Part shown: piece by piece, positions 13,392-19,665 of the stretch
How the letters are laid out: every line of letters begins with the position of its first letter
Numbering within the stretch: the stretch's first letter is position 1
From: Synechococcus sp. A15-62
Lineage (GTDB): Bacteria > Cyanobacteriota > Cyanobacteriia > PCC-6307 > Cyanobiaceae
DNA length: 64,000 bases
Direction of reading: 5' to 3'
Assembly: GCF_014280075.1 (NCBI RefSeq)
Contig: NZ_CP047950.1
Span: 2,108,001-2,172,000 of the forward strand
Program-made: the position numbers and the translations under genes
Notes under the pieces: generated by a model
Database searches by the model: none
Told to the model about the DNA's origin: nothing
Seen by the model: the letters and a program-made list of their open reading frames with translations, nothing else

Positions 13392-13559
13392 ATGAATCAA
13401 AGGCATTCACTCCAGCAATCAAAAAAACTAAATCAGGAATATCTCAGCGCAGCAATAGAAGGGATTGCAATGCTACTGAAATGGCAAGCCAGACGCGCCA
13501 ATCTCCTTATCGTCGAGAAGGAGATCTACCGAACATCCGATTATCGTCAAATCAAATAA
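13392..13559 (+). CDS. Possible small protein (55 aa)
   Basis: The ORF runs from ATG at 13392 to TAA at 13557. It encodes a basic, helix-prone peptide beginning MNQRHSLQQSKKLNQEYLSA and ending YRTSDYRQIK. The upstream purine-rich GAGACAAGAG is a weak ribosome-binding site. It was not recognised. Its codon composition is more balanced than the flanking AT-rich DNA, which slightly favours a real gene. It lies just outside the left att site. Confidence 0.35.
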   Translation: MNQRHSLQQSKKLNQEYLSAAIEGIAMLLKWQARRANLLIVEKEIYRTSDYRQIK

Positions 13560-13710
13560 AACAAACAGAATTTACAAGTTTAACACTTAAATAATCCTAA
13601 TCAGCACGAACATAAAACATAACCCAAGTTTTACCAAAGGAACTTAAAAAATCAAGCAGATCCAGGGAAGATTCTCTCAAATTCATGACGATCCATGAGG
13701 TTCATAGGTT

Positions 13711-13729
13711 ATGTCGTGTAGTCGGCGTT
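13711..13729. repeat. attL: relic of the argJ 3' end
   Basis: Read on the minus strand this encodes Asn-Ala-Asp-Tyr-Thr-Thr followed by TAA, the same C-terminal peptide as intact argJ. It differs from the argJ copy at 21179-21197 by one base in 19 (G/A). It is the chromosomal argJ end displaced by integration. ACACACCTTT is repeated just inside at 13733 and 13755, 22 bp apart. Confidence 0.82.
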
Positions 13730-13814
13730 TACACACACCTTTCAACGCTTTACTACACACCTTTTCTAAAGTCCTTCTTCTGACTGCCATTTGGCGAGCA
13801 AAAATCGCCCAGTC

Positions 13815-13859
13815 ATTGTCACAGGGTTATCACAGCACGGTTTCGGAGTTATCACAGTC
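13815..13859. repeat. Integrase arm-type repeats, left end
   Basis: Three copies of TTRTCACAG begin at 13816, 13827 and 13849 (the last extended to TTATCACAGTC). Their starts are 11 and 22 bp apart, which is whole helical turns. They lie 90-130 bp inside the left core, and the same motif recurs inside the right end at 21097. The role as arm binding sites for the tyrosine integrase is inferred. Confidence 0.6.
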
Positions 13860-14099
13860 GTCAGCAGAGAAGGACTGGAGTTCACCAAACGCCCTGCAAT
13901 TACTGGGATATGGCACGTGTGTATCAATGCACCCGTCACAAAGTTGTTTCATCCATGCAGAGGTGGGTATCCAGCAGCAAGACCATAGGTGCATCGAATC
14001 TTTTGACTTCAGATCCAGCACCACCACCAACGGCACCACTGGCATCTGCCTGTATCAAAACTGTGGATCAAAAAGCAGCGCCTCTGTGGAGGTGTCCCA
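13860..14099. other. Region between left arm sites and serine recombinase
   Basis: Reading frames are open on both strands here but are not protein-like (rich in Ser, Cys, Thr and Pro, no recognisable motif). The last bases contain GGAGGTG at 14087-14093, the ribosome-binding site for the recombinase ATG at 14100. No promoter consensus was recognised. Confidence 0.4.
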
Positions 14100-14690
14100 A
14101 TGACCATCTATGGATATTGGAGGTGCAGCACGAACGAACAAGACCAGCAACGGCAGGTGCTCTCCCTGAAGCAAGCAGGTTGCGACCAGATCCTTGGGGA
14201 CAAAATCACTGGCACCAGTGACTGGAGCAGCAGACCCCAACTGCTGAAGTGCCTCAACCTCATAGAGGCAGGGGACACCTTGGTCATCTCTGAACTGTCA
14301 CGGTTATCCCGCTCCTTCATGGGAATGGTCAACCAGGTGTCAGACCTCCTAGAAAGAGGGATCCACATCAAAACTCTGGATGGGAGGTTGGATACCACTG
14401 CAATGCCAGCAGAGATAACGATGCTGATTGTTTCAATCCTGGGATACGCAGCGTCTCAAGAACTCGATCAAATCAAGACCAGAACCGCAGAGGGAAGAGT
14501 GGTTGCAAAAGCAAGAGGCGTCAAATTCGGAAGGAAGAGAACTTACACGTCATATCAAGCAGACGAAGTTGTGAGAAAGCACAATGATGGGAATGGAATG
14601 GGCACCATCGCTAAATCAGTGGGAATGAGCAGATCAATGGTTCAAAGGATTCTCCGAGAACACAAGCAAAATCAATTACTCACTGCCTGA
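14100..14690 (+). CDS. Serine recombinase (resolvase/invertase family)
   Basis: The protein has 196 residues. The catalytic domain begins IYGYWRCSTNEQDQQRQ, with the nucleophile Ser10 and Arg8. The resolvase motif LVISELSRLSRSF follows, then the helix E region with ASQELDQIKTRTAEGR. The C-terminus has a Hin-type helix-turn-helix (about 168-190, GMGTIAKSVGMSRSMVQRIL). Length and order fit small resolvases and invertases. It is preceded by GGAGGTG with a 6-base spacer. It may resolve element multimers or invert DNA; no inverted crossover sites were identified. This is the second site-specific recombinase in the element. Confidence 0.93.
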   Translation: MTIYGYWRCSTNEQDQQRQVLSLKQAGCDQILGDKITGTSDWSSRPQLLKCLNLIEAGDTLVISELSRLSRSFMGMVNQVSDLLERGIHIKTLDGRLDTTAMPAEITMLIVSILGYAASQELDQIKTRTAEGRVVAKARGVKFGRKRTYTSYQADEVVRKHNDGNGMGTIAKSVGMSRSMVQRILREHKQNQLLTA

Positions 14691-14713
14691 ACGCCTCTGT
14701 TCATGCATTATTC

Positions 14714-15112
14714 ATGCAAAACCAACCCTTGACCATGCTCTCTTTTGCACTTCCGCTGCTACTAGCAGCAACCACGTCTGCAGCGCCCAGAATAGACAAT
14801 TCTCCAGTTGTGACGCGACCTCCCAAGGAGGCATACATGACAAATTGCATGGCATATGGACTTTCACTTCAACCAGAGGACCCACGATTTGGGAAACAAT
14901 GGGGATCTGGTGCAGACAAAGTTTTTCACAGATCATTATGCCTATGCTGGTACTCTCATATAGGGAACAAAGACACTTATACTCATAACGAGTTCAGATC
15001 TTCCCAGAAGAAATGCGCCGATGAATACGAAGAGGATCACATCAGGGCAATGATCAAATACCTCAAGATTAAAGAGCTGAGAGAGAAACTAGATTCAGGA
15101 AAGGACATCTGA
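14714..15112 (+). CDS. Hypothetical secreted cysteine-containing protein
   Basis: The protein has 132 residues. A probable signal peptide spans about 8-25 (MLSFALPLLLAATTSAAP), and an internal Met8 (14735) may be the real start. The mature part contains several cysteines (NCMAYG, LCLCWYSH, KKCADEYE), consistent with disulfide bonding in the periplasm or outside the cell, and a charged C-terminal helix. It was not recognised as a known family. It follows the recombinase by 23 bp on the same strand and may share its transcript. It is a possible cargo gene of the element. Confidence 0.65.
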   Translation: MQNQPLTMLSFALPLLLAATTSAAPRIDNSPVVTRPPKEAYMTNCMAYGLSLQPEDPRFGKQWGSGADKVFHRSLCLCWYSHIGNKDTYTHNEFRSSQKKCADEYEEDHIRAMIKYLKIKELREKLDSGKDI

Positions 15113-15142
15113 AATTCGACACATTTAAATGGTGTATTAAAT

Positions 15143-15180
15143 CACCTTAAGAGGACAATGCTCACCATAAGTCACCCTAG
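15143..15180. repeat. Iteron-like repeats
   Basis: CACCTTAAG (15143), CACCATAAG (15163) and CACCCTAG (15173) recur in direct orientation 20 and 10 bp apart, just upstream of the rep promoter. GGTG at 15131 makes an inverted partner of the first copy. They could be Rep or regulator binding sites. Confidence 0.4.
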
Positions 15181-15210
15181 ATTGCACACACTCAAGACCG
15201 CAATCACTTA

Positions 15211-15239
15211 TTGACAAATGGTGCAACTTCTGGTATAAT
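15211..15239 (+). promoter_or_regulatory. Consensus sigma-70 promoter upstream of rep
   Basis: TTGACA at 15211-15216 and TATAAT at 15234-15239 are separated by 17 bp, matching the bacterial consensus exactly. The expected start of transcription is about 15246. It points toward the HUH Rep-like gene at 15530, leaving a leader of about 280 bases. Confidence 0.75.
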
Positions 15240-15246
15240 AAATAGG

Positions 15247-15321
15247 ATGAATTTGAAGTCGATTTCATATTCAGAACGAGACAATACTTGCTCTAAGTGC
15301 TGGCACCACTTGGATAGTTAA
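15247..15321 (+). CDS. Possible leaderless 24-aa CxxC peptide
   Basis: ATG lies at the predicted transcription start of the consensus promoter. The peptide includes NTCSKCWHHLDS, a CxxC followed by two His as in a tiny zinc knuckle. There is no Shine-Dalgarno sequence because the mRNA would begin at or next to the AUG. It is speculative and could simply be untranslated leader. Confidence 0.2.
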   Translation: MNLKSISYSERDNTCSKCWHHLDS

Positions 15322-15529
15322 AAAAGGAATGGACTACTAAAAAACAGTATCTAGAAGATCGCACCTTCCATATCGGTTGAAACTGCCTAGTCAGTGACTT
15401 AAACGATATAGCAACATTTCTTGGGTTAGAACATAGAGCACTTACACAATTGAATACATCTCTGAAAATCTAGGTGAAATACTAGTTAGGAGGAGGTGTA
15501 TCCAGAAATAATCACTAATTAATCAAACA

Positions 15530-16204
15530 ATGAAAAACAGATTACAGGACGAATTAATCAAATGGTGCTTCAAGCAGATTAATGATGGGTTTGATCCTTT
15601 CTATCTAGTAACAATACATCTTGAGAACCCTAATGACTGGATACGAACCAAAAGAGAAACGTACAACAACCCACTGGGTTACCAGGATAGGTATGGACTG
15701 AACACCAAAGTAGATGGCATACATTTTAGCGCTATAAACTTCATTGAAAGAATGTCATTGAAGTATTGGAGTTTCAGACGTGGTAACGACAACCTAGTTA
15801 GCAAGGATCTTCAAAAAGCAATCAACGTCATCCTCTACAGATACTATGGAATCAAGAGGTTAGACAAATACGGGGACTCCATCAACAGGTTGGCATTCCT
15901 TGAACTCGGAAAGCAAAGGTCGGAGAAGCAACTCCATGCCCACATACTGCTACCAAAACGTCTGGAAGGGGATTCTCCAGAAGAATTGGACCTTGTGCTT
16001 GCTCAGTTGAGCAATAAGGTCAAATCGGTGTCAAAGGTACGCACTCCGCACATGAAGATGATAGACACACTGATCGTTGATGATAAATACAAGATGTACA
16101 ACACTGCCCAAAAACGGGTTTGTGCATACTGCTGTAAACAAACCAATGACGATCACATCTCATTGGACATCTGGAACTCAAAACCAATTATGATGCGAAT
16201 ATAA
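15530..16204 (+). CDS. HUH-endonuclease Rep-like protein
   Basis: The protein has 224 residues. Three motifs in order fit rolling-circle Rep proteins: a motif-1-like FYLVTIHLE (24-32), the HUH motif LHAHILLP with H136 and H138, and a YxxK motif AYCCK with candidate catalytic Tyr200. Such enzymes nick one strand and stay linked through Tyr. The C-terminus (KPIMMRI) differs from the related second copy of this tail at 18814-19004 (KPIRKSL and onward), which suggests it was reshaped by recombination. It is preceded by iteron-like repeats and a consensus promoter. Family assignment is from motifs only. Confidence 0.6.
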   Translation: MKNRLQDELIKWCFKQINDGFDPFYLVTIHLENPNDWIRTKRETYNNPLGYQDRYGLNTKVDGIHFSAINFIERMSLKYWSFRRGNDNLVSKDLQKAINVILYRYYGIKRLDKYGDSINRLAFLELGKQRSEKQLHAHILLPKRLEGDSPEELDLVLAQLSNKVKSVSKVRTPHMKMIDTLIVDDKYKMYNTAQKRVCAYCCKQTNDDHISLDIWNSKPIMMRI

Positions 16205-16226
16205 CATCAAACACAAAACCATATCA
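16065..16226 (+). repeat. Direct repeat copy 1 (rep 3' end)
   Basis: This 162-bp segment aligns without gaps to 18814-18975. The first 51 bases are identical. Later differences are mostly silent third-position changes in the rep frame. The ATG that starts the downstream micro-ORF in copy 2 (18950) is ATA here (16201). Confidence 0.9.
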
Positions 16227-16391
16227 ACAGTTTTGCAAAATAGTAAACATGAATTATCTAGGCAGGTTGGACACAAGAAAATGCAAACACAAATAACGCT
16301 TCAAGCAGGAAAATTACACATGAATTTAGGGGTGATGACGAATTACGCATAAGCATAAATTTGTTCAATTGTTGGTATAAATGAAATGAGT

Positions 16392-16419
16392 ATAAATTTG
16401 TCTTTGGCAACAAATTTAT
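16392..16419 (-). terminator. AT-rich hairpin after the acyltransferase gene
   Basis: ATAAATTTGT and its exact complement ACAAATTTAT flank an 8-base loop, immediately after the acyltransferase stop. A further ATAAATTTGT lies upstream at about 16355. The stem contains only one G-C pair, so it may be a weak bidirectional terminator or a binding site. Confidence 0.4.
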
Positions 16420-16420
16420 T

Positions 16421-18454
16421 TCAGCGGACACTCAATTTATTTTCAAATACAAATGTTATTAGGTCGTCACTCACAAACTCCTTGACGGCGTGCACGGACA
16501 GATGACCAGAATTATCTCTATACAATCTAATTCCATTGATATGACTCGGACACCTCAATTCACCGCACAGGATGTCTTCAATATGATAAACATGAAAATA
16601 AGGATTGCTATTCTCGATCTTACTTAGTTGATCAAGGGCATATTGGGCATTATTCATGTATTCTACACGGTCAATCGTGGAAAATCGAGAACAATTAAAA
16701 TTCATTTGGAACCATTGGGGTTGATAACATGCATCATTAATTGCACTATCCAATCGCTGCCATGTCGGTATTGGCGAAAAATAGACGACATTCATCTTTT
16801 TGGTACGACCAATTTCGGCAATTGCATTTACTGAACTTTCATCAATCTTATTGCCCGTCACACCCACAAACAAGATGTCACCATCTTTCCCTTCTTTGAT
16901 GAGATGTTTTGCTCTGACAATATTGCTTTCCTTGCATGTCCCTTGAGGATTTGTCTTTTTGAATAAAGGGTCAAAATCACAACCCGTAACGACTGACATC
17001 ACAATTCCCATCCCAAATTCTTTGTGGAGTTTTTCAAACGAGGGCGAAAGGTGGTGAATATAACTACTGCCTATTACAAAAATAGTCGGTGAACTATTTG
17101 ATTTTGGCAGTATTTTGCACTCTTCAATTACCGACTCGCTAATTACCCCCTTATATAGAAAGCACTTATCTCTTTGAATGGGACTATTTGTGATAAAAGG
17201 AGTAGTAGCAGCGTGCGGGGAGTCAACTCCCGTACATGTGTTGTACTGGAAAGGTTTGCAATTAATGTTTCCAAGATAGAGGTTTTTGTTTAAGAGTTTG
17301 CCAAGAGAGATAATTCCTCCAGAAACCGTTATAAGAACTCCGCCGCCAACAACTAGGGTTTTCCAACGTTTCCCAAACCAGTTGCCCTTACGTAGTGGTG
17401 TTTCGATCCATTTATAAGAAGCAACCGCTAGACCAAGCATCAGGGCAACCTGGAAGGGCACTGACCACCAGTGGATGCCAATAGTCCAACGACTGATCGA
17501 TAGCACCCCCCAGTGCCATAGATAGAGCGAATACGAGATCAAACCGATATAGACCACTCTGGGGTGAGTGAAAATATTGAATACTGCCGTCTGTTTCTTC
17601 AATGATGCAATCAGGATGGATGACAATGCAACAACTGCAATTGTGGATGCTGCTGCTAGTGACATCGGCAGATACATCACCCCAACAATTAATGCCAGGA
17701 CTAGTAGAGGTGGCACTCTCTCTAGGTATTGTTCAATTGATGCTCGCTTCTGAAAACCAATAAAGATCAGACAACCTGCTGCCATTTCCCAAAACCTGGA
17801 TGGCATTAAGAAATATGCTGCTGGTTGGTTCGTTGGGTAGAGATGTAAAAACCCTACTAACGATGCGATCGTCAGCATTCCAACGATCAGGAATAAATTA
17901 CGAGCACCATGCTTAGTTTGTCGTCCAAATCCAGAAAACCAAATCAGAAATGGGAATAAAATGTAGAACTGCTCTTCAACCCCAAGAGACCATGTGTGAG
18001 TGAAGACGTTGAGTTCTGTAGATTGTGCAAAGTAATCTGTTGATTGCTTGAGAAGGTAAAGATTGGAAAGTCCAAACAGTGATGTCAGACCAGTCCGCAA
18101 CGACAAATCTGGGGATGGATTGAACAGACAGATCGCGATACTCGTGATCAGCACAAAAACTGATAGTGCGGGGACTAGTCGCTTGATCCTGCGTTCATAA
18201 AACCCACTGATGAAGTCCTTAAAATCTTTGCTGGGTCTCCCGAACAAAGATGACGTGATGACATATCCAGATATCACGAAGAAAATATCAACACCAAGAT
18301 ATCCTCCTGGCAGGATATCTTTGTTGAAATGATTGATGATGACCGCAACCACTGCAAATGCTCTCAGACCATCAATCTCTGGTCTGTATCGACTTGTCTT
18401 TGATGCATTATTTGCATTAACGCTTCCTTGACTTGCTATCTCCCTTGTTGGCAT
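16421..18454 (-). CDS. Acyltransferase-3 / SGNH fusion (OafA/YrhL-like O-acetylase)
   Basis: The protein has 677 residues from ATG 18454 (a TTG lies one codon earlier). The N-terminal acyltransferase-3 membrane domain (about 20-375) shows PEIDGLRAFAVVAVIINHF, the catalytic His, GGYLGVDIFFVISGYVI, the ERRIKRLVPAL region and SLGVEEQFY. The C-terminal SGNH domain (about 420-677) has IFVIGSSYIHHLSP and a terminal NSGHLSVHAV block. Such proteins O-acetylate lipopolysaccharide, capsule or other surface glycans. It is transcribed opposite to rep and flanked by the rep-tail direct repeats, so it looks like surface-modifying cargo of the element. Confidence 0.92.
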   Translation of the reverse strand: MPTREIASQGSVNANNASKTSRYRPEIDGLRAFAVVAVIINHFNKDILPGGYLGVDIFFVISGYVITSSLFGRPSKDFKDFISGFYERRIKRLVPALSVFVLITSIAICLFNPSPDLSLRTGLTSLFGLSNLYLLKQSTDYFAQSTELNVFTHTWSLGVEEQFYILFPFLIWFSGFGRQTKHGARNLFLIVGMLTIASLVGFLHLYPTNQPAAYFLMPSRFWEMAAGCLIFIGFQKRASIEQYLERVPPLLVLALIVGVMYLPMSLAAASTIAVVALSSILIASLKKQTAVFNIFTHPRVVYIGLISYSLYLWHWGVLSISRWTIGIHWWSVPFQVALMLGLAVASYKWIETPLRKGNWFGKRWKTLVVGGGVLITVSGGIISLGKLLNKNLYLGNINCKPFQYNTCTGVDSPHAATTPFITNSPIQRDKCFLYKGVISESVIEECKILPKSNSSPTIFVIGSSYIHHLSPSFEKLHKEFGMGIVMSVVTGCDFDPLFKKTNPQGTCKESNIVRAKHLIKEGKDGDILFVGVTGNKIDESSVNAIAEIGRTKKMNVVYFSPIPTWQRLDSAINDACYQPQWFQMNFNCSRFSTIDRVEYMNNAQYALDQLSKIENSNPYFHVYHIEDILCGELRCPSHINGIRLYRDNSGHLSVHAVKEFVSDDLITFVFENKLSVR

Positions 18455-18813
18455 CAATCTTAAGGGGGGGATTACATTTTACCATGAACATAAATTAGCA
18501 ATAGTTGCTTTGACCGTTTTGAGATCTGTCTTGGTTTCTTCAAATGCACTGGTTGTTACTAAAGTGTCCTATTTTTTGTATTGCTGCTCTTCTACTGAGA
18601 GGCACATCTATAAACATGGAGATGTGACCAGCAGGTGCCTGGTCTGCTTCGTCAATAAGTGGGTTATTTTCTGAGTCCGTCACTGCTATCTCTGTCATCC
18701 AATGATTTTGCTCTGCCTTGAGTCATTGCGCTTCCACTAAATGAGTGAGAAGAAAAGACACTCAAAAAATCAAAAGGTGACAAAGTAGAGGAAACCTCAT
18801 TGCATAACTACAT
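18455..18813. other. AT-rich intergenic region upstream of the acyltransferase
   Basis: No gene is seen. It must contain the minus-strand acyltransferase promoter. It ends where homology to rep resumes (18814). The junction sequence GCATAACTACATACACACTG shows no transposase-like terminal inverted repeat. Confidence 0.4.
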
Positions 18814-18975
18814 ACACACTGATCGTTGATGATAAATACAAGATGTACAACACTGCCCAAAAACGAGTTTGTGCATATTGCTGCAAAGAAACAAACAAAG
18901 ACCATATCTCGTTAGACATTTGGAATTCAAAACCGATTAGGAAATCACTATGCCATCAAAAACAAAACCACATCA
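18814..18975 (+). repeat. Direct repeat copy 2 (rep 3' end)
   Basis: It is collinear with 16065-16226, offset 2749 bp, without indels. The acyltransferase gene lies between the two copies. Homology runs past the rep frame into the start of the following micro-ORF. Confidence 0.9.
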
Positions 18976-19004
18976 CACCATCTCTTATGGAAAGGATGAC
19001 ATGA
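18814..19004 (+). pseudogene. Second copy of the rep 3' end
   Basis: In frame it reads LIVDDKYKMYNTAQKRVCAY and on to a TGA at 19002, keeping the YCCK motif but lacking the HUH motif and everything N-terminal. It is collinear with 16065-16226. The reading frame is intact and most differences from copy 1 are silent, so it descends from a functional related rep rather than from neutral decay. Its own C-terminus extends 20 codons past that of copy 1 and overlaps the start of the next micro-ORF at 18950. Confidence 0.8.
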
Positions 19005-19138
19005 ACCTCTTTAATGAATTGAATAGGGAGTCGCAACTAGGGTTAATTCCAATTGCGACTCTAGTCAAGGACTATGTACGCAAAGGAATCAAAGCAAGTA
19101 ATCCAGCATCCAATAAAGTGATTAAGGTCAGAGCATGA
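18950..19138 (+). CDS. Micro-ORF A of the element (62 aa)
   Basis: The protein is small and basic, beginning MPSKTKPHHTISYGKDDMNL and ending NPASNKVIKVRA. The amphipathic centre and length are reminiscent of small ribbon-helix-helix repressors, but no motif is decisive. Its start lies inside the 3' end of the rep-tail frame, and its stop overlaps the next ORF's start (ATGA at 19135). The matching start codon in repeat copy 1 is lost (ATA). Coupled translation after Rep is likely. Confidence 0.65.
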   Translation: MPSKTKPHHTISYGKDDMNLFNELNRESQLGLIPIATLVKDYVRKGIKASNPASNKVIKVRA

Positions 19139-19311
19139 ACCTGAGAATCGAACCAACAAGAGAAGCAAAGGAATTACTATGGAAACTAGAACGCAAAAAA
19201 GCATTTAAAGACCAGTTTGAAAGTGCTGCTGCATTCATCGAATTTTCATTAGAAGCAGCATGGGATTTTTACGACAAGCACCCATTCAAGGAAATCAAGA
19301 AATATGATTAG
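19135..19311 (+). CDS. Micro-ORF B of the element (58 aa)
   Basis: ATG at 19135 overlaps the TGA of micro-ORF A (ATGA). The charged, helical protein begins MNLRIEPTREAKELLWKLER and ends FKEIKKYD. It was not recognised. The second overlap at its own 3' end (19304-19311) with micro-ORF C argues that the frame is genuinely translated. Confidence 0.6.
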   Translation: MNLRIEPTREAKELLWKLERKKAFKDQFESAAAFIEFSLEAAWDFYDKHPFKEIKKYD

Positions 19312-19450
19312 TTTCAACGAATACTGCCGTCGATTAGACGAAAAGAAGGATACCGAGAAACGAATGGAAGATGCATATAAGAAAAAACAAAGAGAGCGTA
19401 AGATACGAAAATTACTAGCGTTCGATTCTCATTGGAAGAATCTCTCTTAG
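19304..19450 (+). CDS. Micro-ORF C of the element (48 aa)
   Basis: ATG at 19304 lies within the end of micro-ORF B, giving an 8-base overlap. The product is very basic and lysine-rich (MISFNEYCRRLDEKKDTEKR to DSHWKNLS), probably a helical nucleic-acid-binding peptide. It was not recognised. It is the last gene before the terminator at 19596. Confidence 0.5.
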   Translation: MISFNEYCRRLDEKKDTEKRMEDAYKKKQRERKIRKLLAFDSHWKNLS

Positions 19451-19595
19451 GTTCTACATTTCTTTAACATCCATATACAGATCTAAACTATAAAGTGTTA
19501 CCCAAGTTAGTGTTCCAATGATTCTGTATATAAAAAATTCACGCCAGAAGTACTGCTACCACTAGGTTTGACCTAATTCTCCGCATCCTGTGCAT

Positions 19596-19628
19596 CCCCT
19601 GTGCCCAGAGACGGCGCAGGGGATTTTT
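19596..19628 (+). terminator. Rho-independent terminator of the rep/micro-ORF transcript
   Basis: CCCCTGTGCC (19596-19605) pairs over 10 bp, with one G-U pair, with GGCGCAGGGG (19613-19622) across a 7-base loop. ATTTTT follows. It lies between the plus-strand micro-ORFs and the convergent integrase gene. Confidence 0.85.
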
Positions 19629-19665
19629 ATGTCAATTCATCGGAAGACAACTCTTCAGAGACATC

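Larger units (their letters stand above)
15113..15529. other. Regulatory/origin-like region upstream of rep
   Basis: This 417-bp gap holds three CACC(T/A/C)TAAG-type repeats (15143-15180), a perfect sigma-70 promoter (15211-15239), a possible 24-codon leaderless ORF (15247-15321) and a strong purine tract AGGAGGAGGTG at 15487-15497, about 32 bp before the rep ATG. The combination resembles a replication control region; this is inference. Confidence 0.5.

Noticed and set aside
13711-14103. Plus-strand 130-codon ORF beginning inside the left att core
   Set aside because: Its composition (Ser/Thr/Cys-rich) is not protein-like. It spans the att core and arm sites and overlaps the recombinase start.
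13910-14221. 103-codon ORF upstream of and overlapping the serine recombinase
   Set aside because: It overlaps the recombinase by 120 bp in another frame, has no motif, and the recombinase has its own good ribosome-binding site.
15143-15180. Short CRISPR-like repeat array
   Set aside because: The repeats are 8-9 bp and 10-20 bp apart, far too short for CRISPR. An iteron or operator reading fits better.
16205-18813. The acyltransferase segment as an insertion-sequence-borne unit
   Set aside because: No transposase gene and no terminal inverted repeats. The flanking 162-bp repeats are coding homology, not a target-site duplication.
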